Assembly (NCBI RefSeq): GCF_025118155.1 | Contig: NW_026251388.1 | Coordinates: forward strand, 434,001-498,000 | DNA length: 64,000 nucleotides | Source of the DNA: Cokeromyces recurvatus | Taxonomy: Eukaryota > Mucoromycota > Mucoromycetes > Mucorales > Mucoraceae | Direction: 5' to 3' | In this document: positions 48,966-60,917 of the stretch, piece by piece | Position numbering within the stretch: the stretch's first letter is position 1 | How the letters are laid out: every line of letters begins with the position of its first letter | Notes under the pieces: generated by a model | What the model was told of the DNA's origin: nothing | Seen by the model: only the letters and a program-made list of their open reading frames with translations | Database searches by the model: none | Made by a program: the position numbers and the translations under genes

Positions 48966-49163
48966 GAGCATAAAGAAAAAATATATAAATTGCAATTTTT
49001 TGCAGCCCTTTTTATACCTTTTTTTTTTAAGGAGTAAGGAGTTCTTTATTTAAGGAGTATTATTTTATCCAATTAATTTGCTCGTATTAATTGCGTCTTC
49101 TTTTATTTATGAACATGTGCGTAGTACAATAAGTGTAACATCAATGGGCAATTCCTTTAAATA

Positions 49164-50710
49164 AAGGCTCAGTTTTTAAAAATTCTGAAAGGGAGGCCTT
49201 TTTTTTTTTCTTTTTTTTTTAAAAAAAAGAACTCTATAAGGGTGACTTTTATTTTCTCAAAATGCGATTTTAGATAAACCAAAGGGCAGATATTATTCTT
49301 TACTTACCAAAGTTAAATGAGTACATATTTTTTTTATGAGGATGGGTAGGGGAAAATTATTAATGAAGAAGAACGCGATGTAATGGAATGGGAAGAATAA
49401 ATAAACCCCTTCCATTTAGAAACGTTAGAACCCGCCTTAGGTTTTAATGTGAAAAAGCAAAACTTAGAGCTAAAGTCGACTAACAAAGGTTTGGATACTG
49501 AAATAGGGGAAAATGCTGTCAAAGTAAAGAACAAAAGTAAACACTATAAAAACTACTCCTATGATCGGAAGCTACTTTTTGTCTATTACAACAGGATAAA
49601 ATTGTTTAAATCTAAAAGGACAGCACAAAAATGGACTAAGAAATTCAAAGATTGGATCATCTTTGAAAAACGAACCAATACCGTTAATAAACCAGCGGGA
49701 CAGCTTGAAAAGAGGCACAAGATCTATCTTTTCAGTTTTTATGATAGCCATCCTCAAGCCAAAGTCACAGATGTAGTTGTTTCGATTACTGAGAAATTTG
49801 AAGGGCTTACACTGAAAGAAACAAGTGTCAAGAGCTTCTTGAAAACTAAATGCTACCTTTTATCCAAAAAAAAAACATTCATTATCCAGCTCCTAGAAAT
49901 GATCCAACCAAAATTGCAAACTGCAATAATAGCATGGGTAGAAAAGTGGAATAAAATAGATATGAATTACCTCAAAAGTTGTATTTTTTTTTTGATGAAT
50001 CATGTTTCAATATCAATATAAGATCTCCAGGATGATGGTTTATTAAAGATATACTAGCTATTGTGGTCACTCCTAGTACCAGGGAAGTATCGCATACGGT
50101 TTTGAGGGATGTAATTTTAGCAAAATATGACGTGCCAATGGAGCTTCGGAATCCTCAGAATCACTCATTAGAAAGAATAAAAATTGATATCTGTAATCGC
50201 AAAAAAGGAAAGCGCCATATAAACTAAAGAAGCCTATCTCCAAAGGTACTATCACAGACCACTATATGAATTTTATTCAAAAAAAAAAAAATGGATAAAA
50301 TAGATTGCATCCTGGAAATGGAACGATACGGTATAGTAAAGAATAATGCACCCATTCATACCATTAATGAAATTGACGTTATGGTAACAGAGAAAAGATA
50401 TAAGCGCGTTTATTTCCTTCCTTATTCATCTGAGCGTAACCCTATTGAGTAATTTAAGTCCATAGTTAAAATAAGGCCAAACGTAATCGATTTCAGAACA
50501 AGAAAGATTTATTTATAAGAATAACTAAGACACATAATACTGTTCCTCCCAAGCGTTTGTTTAGTACTCAGTAAATATATTTAAAGAATGATTGAAGGAT
50601 AATCTAATTTAATAAAATTCTCTATACTTTTGGAAAAAAAAAAAGAGAAAAAAAATACCAATTAGGATTTAAAGAAGCCGCCCTTTGAGACTTCAAAAAA
50701 AAAAAGCCGA
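49164..50710 (+). mobile_element. Degenerate Tc1/mariner-type transposon with imperfect terminal inverted repeats
   Basis: Imperfect inverted ends: at the left GGCT (49166), then 22 bases on AAAGGGAGGC (49188); at the right, read on the other strand, GGCT (50708), then 22 bases on AAAGGGCGGC (50686). Equal spacing supports true terminal repeats. Between them lies a broken DDE transposase. Exact outer limits and the TA target duplication could not be fixed, since only the left side has a nearby TA. Confidence 0.6.
49449..50574 (+). pseudogene. DDE (Tc1/mariner, DDE_3) transposase pseudogene
   Basis: The first frame (49449-50021) has the helix-turn-helix part (VYYNRIKLFKSKRTAQKW) and KRHKIYLFSFYDSHPQAKV. 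At a T homopolymer near 49985 the frame shifts; the first catalytic site FFDESCFNI is found in another frame. A stop follows soon after. Further on, STREVSHTVL, KYDVPMELRNPQ, KNNAPIH (second site region, with the preceding residue no longer Asp) and LPYSSERNPIE (third site, Glu kept, stop after it) can be followed in shifting frames to a stop at 50572-50574. There is at least one frameshift and several stops, so it is dead. The first codon of the frame is GTG, so the true start is also lost or lies upstream. Confidence 0.75.
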
Positions 50711-51020
50711 TTCAAAGAACAATTCACCTCTAGTAACTCTTATTATTATGAATTAATGAAGTATTTTTTTTCTTAAATTTTAATTCTAGATAGATTTACT
50801 CAAGGAAAACAAACACAAATAATTTCTTGATATTTCGTACAAACTCAAACTTATAAATGTTTTTGTTTGATTCTTCAATGTGTTCCACTATTTTCTAGAA
50901 ATAGCATAATATTAATATTTAATTGTAAGCATTATATTTTAAATAGAATTATTTCTCTGTAATAATTTTATTAATAAGAAAGAGGATATATGTTTATGAT
51001 TATAATAGTAAGTATTAAAT

Positions 51021-51022
<2 letters not shown>

Positions 51023-51066
<44 letters not shown>
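51023..51066. repeat. Poly-T tract of about 44 bases
   Basis: One of the longest homopolymers in the window, 3' of the ECL1-like gene (an A-tract in its sense strand). Similar runs: 4471-4519, 19978-20012, 27551-27590, 34630-34671 and 60877-60915. Confidence 0.85.
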
Positions 51067-51068
<2 letters not shown>

Positions 51069-51122
51069 CTTTATATTAAAATAAATAATGTTTGATTTTG
51101 TTTTTTCTTTTTTGATAAAATT

Positions 51123-51513
51123 TTAATATCTCTTAAATAAATAATGGTTACTGTTATCTATACGACTTGTTTGCTCTAACTTAACCGGTTTAATATAAAA
51201 TTTTGATGATTCAGTATCAAGAGATTGTCTATTTGCATCATTTTTTAATAATGCTATCGGTTTTGTCACTATATTCGACACATCAGGCTTATGTAATGGC
51301 TTAGGGAATTGTTTACATTTGAGAAATTTATAGCCAAGTGACAGATCCTTTTGTAAAGCATCCTGTCGAAGACATTTTTCAGAGCAATATAGAGAATCCT
51401 ACGTAGAGTATTGTAACATAAGCTTATTATATGGTAAGCATACTTTGAAAAGGCCTTACTGAATTTTCCGTAATAGCATTATCACAATAAGTACACCAAT
51501 TTAGATCAGTCAT
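51123..51513 (-). CDS. ECL1-like zinc-binding protein
   Basis: Two exons: 51513-51460 and 51398-51123; phase 0, 109 aa. The N terminus reads DLNWCTYCDNAI, and across the junction DSLYCSEKCLRQD, so it has the CxxC-x(n)-CxxxC layout of the Ecl1 family of small fungal zinc proteins, which in fission yeast extend chronological lifespan and respond to sulphur, zinc or nutrient shortage. The rest is basic and unstructured. Too short to be called from length alone, but the junction restores the family motif exactly. The next minus-strand gene starts its 3' end at 51732, 218 bp upstream. Confidence 0.78.
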
Positions 51514-51609
51514 TATATATGTTTATAATAATTTTACAAAAAAAAAAAAAAAAAAAAAAAAAAGGGAGAGAGAGAGATAAAAAATGAAAATAAAAGGAAA
51601 GAATATATT

Positions 51610-51640
<31 letters not shown>

Positions 51641-51731
51641 ACATGATATTAACACAGGACCAATAATCATGTCAAATGCCCTGAATGTCAGCTTTAGGAA
51701 ATATGTTTCACATATAAACAACGCTTTTTTT

Positions 51732-54700
51732 TTATAATTCCGAATCGTCACCTTCGTCAATTTCCATTAAGATATGCTCTAATGTTATTCCATCGCTATC
51801 ACTAATATTATCCAAATCGTCGTCATTTTCTTCATCATTGTCTTCTGATAGACCTCTGTATGTCTCTTGATTATGATTTAATCTACGCATTCGACGTGCC
51901 CTACCCCATCTCGATAAGGAAGCAATCATACTTCTTGTAATGTAGATGTTCTCTTCAATGCTTTCGTTATTTTCATTATTATTTTCTACAATACGTTGTA
52001 TATCATACATAAGCGATGAGCTTGAATAGGATAATGGATTATTTGGTTCTAGTTTAGCAGAAGTCAGCCTTGGTCTAGAGGTTGGTGTATATATTTTAGC
52101 TGTTGAATCAATGCCTGATATTGCTAAAATTGGTAATTTTGGATGACCCTAAATCAAAGATATTTATATTCTATTTATATTAATTATAGCTATTTGTATA
52201 ATACCTTTGCTACATTAACAATTTCATTATCCGCTTTTAATATTTGAACTATTTTTGATGTATCTTTATCCCAAATAAATAAATGACCACCATCACTACC
52301 AGATATTATATATTCATCACGGAGTCCGTAAAAATCAACATCTTTAATGGTCTGTTTATTCGAAAAAAAAAGAAAGAGAGAGTGACAGATTAGTCATATC
52401 TTGATTATACACACACACACACACATGTATATATATATTTCTGTATACCTCAATATTACAATGCCCCTTATATTGCTTCCTTGGCTTTACAACGCCTACA
52501 TGGGTCTCGAAATTTTGTCTCATAATTTCTTGAAAGACTGTTAATTCTTCTAAATCTAAATCATAATTATCATTATCTTCGCTCATCATTCTTCTTCGAT
52601 AAAGATTCATAATATGTCTATCCATAAAATTTGTATACATTACAAATCCATTGCTTTCACTACTACTAGAACTAGTATTTATACTATTATCATCTTCTTC
52701 TTCTTCTTCATTTTCTTCTTGTTGAAAATTTAAGAATTGCCTCAGATCATTAGGACTGTATAAAGTTATATACAATAATTGGATCCATGTATGACGAATA
52801 GTGTGTGCTGATAAATCTTCAGTAAAATTCGAATTATAATTTGGTATAGCTATTCCTTCACATGTAAATGTACTATCCAAATCGGCTTTAAAAGTTTTCA
52901 TCATTATTAAATATATTTCATCTAACTGATATGAATGCATGCTATTTGTCTGTAAGGGAGCATTTGATGTTGAAGCCTCAGCTTCTTGTGATGACAGCTG
53001 ATGTGAAAATAATTCTATAGCCTTATTTAAATAATAAGAAGCCTTTTGTAAACACAGTTTACGATGTGAGAATGAATTTCTAGTCTCTCTTAATATCCAA
53101 TATGCTATAGATAAACACCAGAAAGCTTGCCATGTTTTCACATGCTCTAATAGCTGTTCAGCTTTGCTCATATTTTCTTTGGACGTGTTTAAGATTTTAA
53201 CTACAGGGATAAGATGATTATCACCTGTTATTTGTTCTTCGTCTTCATTCACGGTACCATCTTGGTCAGTATTATTATTATCTTCAGATGTATGGCGTTG
53301 ATAGGAATAAAGTACAGCACGTATAATTAATATGCATGCATCACCTATAGCAGCATCAATAGAGTTATCTGATTTATTATTTTCAAGGTAATTCTCTAAA
53401 TCTTTAATAACTCTTGAAGTTTGTTGAAAATTATGTTCAAAGTAAAACTGAGTAATAATGTCAGTCCATAAGGATTTCTTTTGCTTTGTGTTTGATAATT
53501 CATAAGTCTCGCAAGTCGTATGATCTGCATTTTGTACATTATTCTCATTATTTAACCTATTTTGTGCTACATCAGAAGCGAAAGTTGTGCTTGATACGTA
53601 GGAAGATTCTTCTGGAGAATCATGAATGTTGAATAGAAAGATACCATTTGAAGACCAACTTCCAATGAGCTATGAATAATATATGTATCAATAAGAGACT
53701 ACATGTTTACTATGATAAATCATATTTACCTCAGAGCTATTATATCTACTAAATTGACAAGCTGTAATGTGTTTACTTGTTCGGTTAATACCATCCACTG
53801 AATGCGAAAATCTTTTTACGCATCTTAAAGAACCCATGACATTTGTCGTGTTATTTGTTCTTACTGTCTGTTGTGACCAAGAAGAGCCCAGCATTCTTCT
53901 ATCATGAAGATAGATATAATCATTTAAACCGGCCACTGCAAAATAATGAGGAAATAGCTTATTAATTGACATACTATTCAATTCAATATTGTATTTGCTA
54001 TAATCAACAATTGGAGGGGGACATCCTTTCAGTACATTATCACCTTTTGGAAGTGGAAATTGACGTGCAGGTCTACTTTGTGCATAAATAAATGATCTTA
54101 TATTATGTTTGGAGCATTCATGTGGTACTCTTCGATCAAAATGTCTTACGGTACCTATAAGAAAAGAAAAGAAAAAGTCATTTTAATTATTGTTCAACTA
54201 TTTTGCTTATATATATATATGTATAAAAAGTAAAATAAAGAATATAAATGTATGCAAATGTAAAGCAACCTTTATTTCATTTTTTTCATTATTTTATTTT
54301 ATTTTTTTATTTTATTTTTTATTTTATTTTTTTATTTTATTTTTTTATTTTATTTTTTTACCTTACCATCTTGAGAGCAAGTAAGAAATTCAAATGGGTT
54401 ATTTTCATAAACACATACTTTTTTTAGTTGGTCACTATGACAAACATACATTGAATCTAAGGGTAAACTAGGATTGTTTAAGTCAAAAATACGAATTTCT
54501 GAATCTCCAGCGCCAGATATAATGATATTATCTGATGTCTCTGGCATAAACTTGGCAGAAAAAATATTTGCAGTATGACCTATTATAAATAGTGTTAAAC
54601 TGTCAAATTCATGATAAGCATATTTGTATTTTTATATGAATATTTATACCTGTATTTATTGAATGTACAAGCTTATAATCCTCATATGTAAAATAGATAT

Positions 54701-55083
54701 TCAGTTTTGTATCATCTGAGCCTGTTAATAGCTTATCTCCATCTTTTGACCAACTTTAATAAAATGGTTAGTTAAATAATAAATTATGATATACATATAT
54801 GTCCATGCTTTATTTTATTTTATTTTATTTTACTATAATGTATTGATACAGCCTGTATGTCCCGGTAATTCTTTTGCAAGTGCCATTTTTGCCATTAGAA
54901 ATCTGTCTGAATATACATCGGCATCTTTTATTACATTAACAAAAAAATAGAACGAGAAATGAGATGTTTAGTATACACTTTAACAAAATGAAACGAACCT
55001 GTTAATCGTCTGTTTATTCTATTCACCTTTTCTGTTCCATAAATTCTTCTTTCATACAAATATCTATTAATATTTAATGCCAT
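51732..55083 (-). CDS. WD40 protein of the DCAF6/DCAF8/WDTC1 family
   Basis: Likely substrate receptor of a CUL4-DDB1 ubiquitin ligase. Eight exons: 55083-54999, 54924-54834, 54753-54650, 54579-54367, 54154-53730, 53669-52449, 52351-52205 and 52148-51732; in phase, 900 aa. WD repeats near the N terminus (ELPGHTGCINTLYWSKDGDK, ISGAGDSEIRIFDL, CSQDGTVRHFDRR, the last a WDxR-like DDB1 motif). A long insert with an acidic and Ser-rich part and a helical stretch with TPR-like character (AEQLLEHVKTWQAFWCLSIA). Then the closing repeats DVDFYGLRDEYIISGSDGGH, FIWDKDTSKIVQIL and GHPKLPILAISGIDSTAKIY, which are diagnostic for this family. The acidic C-terminal tail is typical too. Which of the human paralogues it matches best cannot be told by eye. 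Confidence 0.85.
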
Positions 55084-55282
55084 AATATCTTTTGTTATAA
55101 AAAAAAAAAAAAAAAAAAAAATATAAAAAAGAAATTTGCATAAAACAAAGTTTCACTAGGCTTTTCTCTTTTTTTTTTTATCACAACTGTGTTTGAATTC
55201 TATTAGAAGTAGAGTGGTCCGTTTTTCCTGCTCTTTTTTTTTTGGGTTTTTGTTTTTATTTTAACATCTTATTTTACATAAA
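55084..55282. promoter_or_regulatory. Shared 199-bp divergent promoter, WD40 gene / VPS11
   Basis: Only 199 bases separate the two starts. It holds an A run of 21 (55101-55121) and T runs at 55171-55180 and 55237-55245. No TATA box stands out. The two genes must share this stretch. Confidence 0.5.
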
Positions 55283-58200
55283 ATGTCCTTAGCACAATGG
55301 AGACAATTTAATTTTTTTGATAAACAACAAGCTACTGACCCTAATGACAAAACTAAAACACCCGCTATTTTTCAAGTAAGCTAAGTTATATAAATACATA
55401 CACATATATATATATATATATTTTTTTTTCATCATCAAGAACTAAAAATTATAAAGAAACAAGACATTTCAGTATTTGCAACGGGACATGGATATATTGC
55501 TTTGTCTGATATCCTTTTATTATTATCTAAATCAAACTTTAAATAGTTTTTCTTTTTAATTAATAACTTCTGCATTTGTCCTTAACTCCCCTTTTTTATA
55601 TTTTTACATTCTACAGGTAGCATTTATATAGTTGATCGCTCCTTTAAAACACAAAAATTCCTTGCATATGATGGAGGAAGAGTAACTCATTTGAAGCAAT
55701 TAAAACAAAAAAATATACTTCTATCTGTTGGTGTATGTATTTTTATAGAAAAAAAAACACACAGAAAACAAAAAGTTGCTGACTTGTTTTATGATTAGGA
55801 AGAAGATACTGTTTCAGGTACTCCCATTGTTAAGTTTTGGGATATGGATGCTTTAAAGCCTATTGCAAGTAATGATGATATTATTGCACCCACCTTAATT
55901 CGAACAATCAAGATTCAACATGGAGGGAAACCATATCCAGTAAATTATATATTGATATATGTATACGTATATATTACTGTAATGAATAACGTAACATATT
56001 TTGATTATATAAGGTATCTACATTTGCTATATTGGAAAATATGTCACAATTGGCCATCGGTTTAGCCAACGGGGTAGTTATTTTAATTCGTGGAGATTTA
56101 TCTAAAGATAAAGCAATAAAACAAAAAGTTGTTTATGAAGGAGAAGAACCGATTACAGGACTTGGATTTAGAGAGCAAACAAAATCGACTATCCTATTTA
56201 TTGTTACTACAAGTAATATCATGTCTTATAATACAACAGCTGTCAAACCTACTGTAGTAAAGTATATTATAAAGAGGAATAATAATAATAAAGATGGTTT
56301 ACTGATATATAATACGTGTAAAAAAAAGACAATTTTGGATGAGCAAGGATGCGGCTTAGGATGTGCTGTAATGAATGATCAACAAGAAATGGTTGTAGGC
56401 AGAGATGAAGCTATCTACTTGTATGATCCAACAGGAAGAGGACCTTGTTTTGCCTATGATTCGCCCAAATTTTCACTTACTTGGTTTAAGTCAAATTATT
56501 TAATTATTGTTTCACCACCTATAACTACTTCAACTCATTTCTCAACTGGAAATCGGTCTCCATTCAATTTTAGTTCAAAGAGAATCTCTGCTAACGAATT
56601 AACTAAAATTGCTATCTTTGATACAGCAAATAAGTTTGTAGCCTATGTTGGTACTTTTGTAGGAGGAATCCGTGGAGTATTTTGTGAATGGAATTCTATT
56701 TGGGTTGTTGGCATGGATGGCAAGGTAAAAAAAAAAAACATTATGGTTTTATTTAACCTACCTTCTTCTCTATTTTATAGCTTTATTGTTTAGAGGAGAA
56801 AGACACACCCACAAAATTAGAAATATTGTTCAAATTAAATCTATATGTTTTAGCTATTAATTTGGCTCATATGCAAAAATATGATGATAGTAGTATTGCG
56901 GAAATATTTAAAAAGTATGGTGATCATTTATATAATAAAGGTGACTATGATGGATCTATGGAACAGTATATTAGAACTATTGGCCAATTAGAACCCTCTT
57001 ATGTCATTCGAAAGGTATGAATGTAGATATATATTTGTTATATAAAAATGTTTAACAGTAGTATATATGAATGTAGTTTTTGGACGCTCAAAGAATATAC
57101 AATTTAACAAATTATCTTCAAGAATTGCATTCTAAAGGCTTAGCAAATGCAGATCACACCACACTTTTGTTGAACTGTTATACCAAGCTTAAAGATGTTT
57201 CTCGACTAGATCAATTTATTAAGGTATGTGTATACAAGTACACAAATATAAGTAATAATAATAATAATAATAACAATAAAGCAATATAATGTCAATAGGC
57301 CGATACAGATTTAAACTTTGATTTGGAAACTGCTATCAATGTATGTCGACAGGCTGGATACTTTGAACATGCAGTCTATCTTGCAGAAAAGTTTCAAGAG
57401 CATGATATGTACTTGGATATAATGATTGAAGATATAAAAAATTATGATATGTCTTTAGCCTATATTAAAAAATTAGGCCCTTATGAAGCAGATAAAAATC
57501 TTCAAAAGTATAGCAAGATATTACTAACTCATTTGCCTAAGGAGACAACTCAATTATTGATTGAACTTTGTACGGGTATATTACCATTAGCAGCTTCTAA
57601 TAATCCAGCTACAACTTCTGGAACAAAATCTCCTGCACCTAGTGACAATACAAGAGCACTTTCCAACTTGCCCTTTAGCGGTCCTAGCGCAACAGATACA
57701 GCTTCTATATTTTCTAATCATAGCACCCCTAATGGTACTCTATTGTCATCTGCTCTAGGAAAAACACTTTCAACTAAAAATGTATCGAATCGACTTGGAT
57801 ATTCTCCTCCTTCACCTCGCAAATTTATGTCAGCCTTTGTTGATCATCCTGACTGTTTGAAAGTATTTTTAGAAGCAGTATTTAAAAGGCTATGGGGCGC
57901 ACATATAACTTCTTCTCCAACAACAATCTCTTCTCCCACTTCTAATGATACAGCAGTGACATCTACAAAAGGAGATCAAGGAGAAAGACAATGGTCTGCT
58001 CAAGAGCAAGAAGAACGTAAAATGATTTGGAACACTTTATTGGAACTTTATCTAATGGATGATGATGAGTCTCTATCAGCTCAGGACAGACAACGTCGTA
58101 GAAGAGAATGCCACCAAAAGGCTTTAGCTTTATTACATGATGATAGCGTACAGTATGATACCAACCAGGCATTAGTTCTTTGTCAATTGAAACAGTTTGA

Positions 58201-59162
58201 TGAGGGTATTGTTTATTTATATGAAAAGACAGAAATGTATACAGATATATTACGTTATTGGATGGATAAAAATAATACAGATTGTGTTATTGAATGTGTT
58301 AGAAAATATGGGTAAAGAGGGGAAAAAAAAGAATAAGAACATAATAACTAGATGTAGTAACTTACTATTTTTTTTTTTTTTTTTAGTCCTAAAGATTCAT
58401 CATTATATCCAATGGTCTTGACTTACTTTTCTTCTACACCTGAAGTATTAGGGAGATCAACTCCAGAATTATTATCTGTTATGAAGCATATTGATGAACA
58501 GGATTTACTACCACCTATTCAAGTTGTGCAAGCTTTATCAAGATCTAATGTTGCAACAATTGGCTTATTAAAGGAGTATATTGGAAGAAAAATCGAGCGT
58601 GAGCACCAGGAGTTAAAGCAGGTATAAATCTTAGTCATTAAATATAATATATGCATATATGTAGTTATTGTTTTATATTATAGAATGAAGAACTGATTGA
58701 AAGTTATCGTGAAGAGACTGCAAAGAGAAGAAAAGAAATAGAAGAACTTCAGACAAGGTATAACAAATTCAATCTCATAATATTCAAATTATTTATATAT
58801 TATATAGTGCTCGTATCTTCCAAGTACAAAAATGTTCCGGATGTGAAGGTAATTTGGATCTTCCAGCTATTCACTTTTTATGTAAGCATTCATATCATCA
58901 ACGGTAAGTAATCCGTCTTGTAAATCAGAAAACAAATAGAAGTTAATGTTGAATGTTTAGTTGTCTTGGCTATGATGATAAAGAGTGTCCTCAGTGCGCT
59001 ATTCAGCATCGTATGATTACTGAAATAAGAAGAACACAAGAAGCTAATGCTGATAGACATGATCTTTTCTTTGATCAATTAGATCATGAAGAAGATGGAT
59101 TTGAAGTGATTGCAGACTACTTTTCAAAGAATACCATGACTTTTGCAAAGCTTATTGATTAA
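55283..59162 (+). CDS. VPS11: VPS11 (PEP5), HOPS/CORVET core subunit with RING finger
   Basis: Tethering-complex core protein for fusion at endosomes and vacuole. Twelve exons: 55283-55375, 55457-55508, 55608-55732, 55799-55939, 56014-56724, 56781-57014, 57077-57223, 57299-58311, 58387-58621, 58684-58757, 58808-58903 and 58961-59162; in phase, 1040 aa (yeast 1029). Start SLAQWRQFNFFDKQ as in yeast. N-terminal beta-propeller to about 370 (THLKQLKQKNILLSVGEED, LANGVVILIRGDLS), then the clathrin-like alpha-solenoid (KKYGDHLYNKGDYDGSMEQY, ADHTTLLLNCYTKLKDV). C-terminal RING-H2 with CSGC...CKHSYHQRC...CPQC at about 948-985. The second intron (55509-55607) is not GT-AG: it reads ATATCCTTTT...TCCTTAAC...TTTTAC, a U12-type AT-AC intron, and splicing it gives IALSDSTGSIYIVDR in frame. 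Confidence 0.92.
55509..55607 (+). other. U12-type AT-AC intron in VPS11
   Basis: 99-nt intron. 5' site ATATCCTTTT is a full match to the minor-spliceosome donor; branch site GTCCTTAAC (55578-55586) matches 8 of 9 consensus bases; 22 bases on, the intron ends TTTTAC. No GT donor near this point gives a usable frame. An AG acceptor at 55615-55616 would also keep frame but would lose the Asp-Ser-Thr and lie farther from the branch. Confidence 0.82.
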
Positions 59163-59352
59163 ATAATAAAACAACTTCTTCCCTGACCCTGTCATTTCCA
59201 TCAATTAAATTTCAGCCCTTGTGAGTGTTACACGCCTTAATTATTAGAAGTTTTGTTAAAAGAAAAAAAAAAACCCCCACTAGTATTACCATTTTCCTAT
59301 AACTGCTTCCTCCTCTCAGCTCTTTTTTTTTTTCTTATTGTTTAAAGTTTCA

Positions 59353-59356
<4 letters not shown>

Positions 59357-59384
<28 letters not shown>
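59357..59384. repeat. (TA)n tract abutting the COX15 start codon
   Basis: About 14 TA units run straight into the ATG at 59384, so the last A of the repeat is the A of the start codon. Confidence 0.8.
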
Positions 59385-59388
<4 letters not shown>

Positions 59389-60867
59389 TCGTTCAACATT
59401 ACAACGATCTATACTTGGATTGAGTCGCATGATTCGTCCATGTCAACAATCCCGAACTTTTTTAACTAGCCATCATCATGCTTACATGAATCATTCATGT
59501 TTAAGTAATCACACTCGATCTTTCCAGTTATCATTCCAACAGTTGCGACAGCCTCAACGTTATTTGACTACGACAGTTGCTACGACAGCTACTACTGTCA
59601 CGAAGCCTGCTGTTGCTTATTGGCTTTATTTTAATGCCAGTATGGTCTTTACGATTGTTGTTGTAGGTGGTTTAACCCGTTTAACTGAAAGTGGGTTATC
59701 TATTACAGAATGGAACGTTATCTCGGGTATGAAACCTCCTAGATCAGAAATGGAATGGAATGAAGAATTTGAAAAATACAAGCAATTTCCTGAATATAAA
59801 CTGTAAGGATATATGTATATAGTATGATGTTTGATCATTTAATGCAACTTTTTTTTTCTTCTTCTTCTTTAAAAAAAAAATGAATAGATTAAATCGACAT
59901 ATGACTTTGGAAGAATTTAAGAATATCTTTTATTGGGAATGGTCTCATCGTATGATTGGCCGATTTATCGGCGTTTCTTTCATTCTGCCTGGTCTTTATT
60001 TTGCTTCTAAGGGGCATATGTCAAGACGAGTTGCCAAGCAAACTTTGGGAATTACTTGTTTATTAGGATTTCAGGTAAGCTTAAAAGCTTTATTAATATT
60101 ATTATTATTATTATTTACTATGTATGTTACGTACATCGTACATATACATATATGAATAGGGTTTTATGGGTTGGTATATGGTAAAATCAGGACTTTCAGA
60201 GGCATTGATGAAGGAGCCAGGCACAGTACCACGTGTAAGTCAATATAGACTGACAGCACATTTAGCTACAGCCATTGCTATCTATGCTAGCACCATCTTT
60301 GTTGCAGCCGATATAATACGTGAAAATAAATTAGTCTCTGGAAGATATGGTCAACAGACTGCTTCCATGTTAAACAATCCCGTCTTGAAACGCTTTAGAA
60401 TCGCAACACATACTTTAGGTGCCCTTATGCTTGTGACGGTATTATCGGGAGGTCTAGTAGCTGGTTTAGACGCGGGCTTGATCTATAATGAATTCCCCTT
60501 TATGGGTGAAACTATCATCCCACCACTTAAGGAACTTTGGTCAGATGATTATGTAAAGCCTCAGGATCATGGGAAATGGAGAAATTTGCTTGAGAACCCT
60601 ACTACCGTACAATTTGATCATCGTACCTTGGCAGAGACAACGGCTACATTCACTACAGTTTTGTGGTTGTACTCTAAAAAGATTCCTTTACCCAAGAATG
60701 CAAGAATAGCTGTCAATATAATGATGGGTGCTCTTCTCTTGCAGGTCTCCCTCGGTATCTCCACTCTTCTCTATATGGTACCTATTGAATTAGCAGCTGC
60801 TCATCAAGCAGGTGCACTTGCTCTATTAACTTCAAATTTCTGGTTAATTCATGCATTACGTCGTGTT

Positions 60868-60876
<9 letters not shown>
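59384..60876 (+). CDS. COX15: Heme A synthase COX15, mitochondrial
   Basis: Oxidises the methyl group of heme O to give heme A for cytochrome oxidase; inner mitochondrial membrane. Three exons: 59384-59802, 59888-60074 and 60160-60876; in phase, 440 aa (human 410, yeast 486). The first 75 residues are Arg/Ser/His/Thr-rich without acids, a mitochondrial presequence. Then [18 protein letters not shown], the family signature. Heme-ligand histidines are seen in [24 protein letters not shown] and AAAHQAGAL. Eight membrane helices are expected and hydrophobic stretches fit. The start codon sits at the end of a TA repeat. A converging importin gene ends 190 bp downstream. Confidence 0.95.

Positions 60877-60915
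<39 letters not shown>
60877..60915. repeat. Poly-A tract directly after the COX15 stop
   Basis: A run of about 39 A begins right at the TAA of COX15. It is template-coded here, so it is not a retroposed tail: COX15 has introns. It could act in 3' end formation, or be slippage-prone spacer DNA between two convergent genes. Confidence 0.8.

Positions 60916-60917
<2 letters not shown>

Larger units (their letters stand above)
47450..51122. other. 3.7-kb gene-poor region with mobile-element remains
   Basis: No intact gene. From left to right: AT-rich spacer (47450-48840) with an A run at 48238-48263, a GC-rich island (48850-48965), a dead Tc1/mariner element (about 49164-50710), and a spacer with a run of about 44 T (51023-51066). 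The island and the element are listed separately. Confidence 0.6.

Noticed and set aside
48765..48995. 76-codon minus-strand frame through the GC-rich island as a real gene
   Set aside because: Ends are AT-rich filler codons, no family known, and no splice evidence; kept only as part of the island note.
55617..55620. AG acceptor at 55615-55616 for the VPS11 AT intron (AT-AG type)
   Set aside because: It also keeps the frame, but removes Asp-Ser-Thr from the conserved reading and is 31 bases from the branch A; the AC at 55606-55607 fits better.
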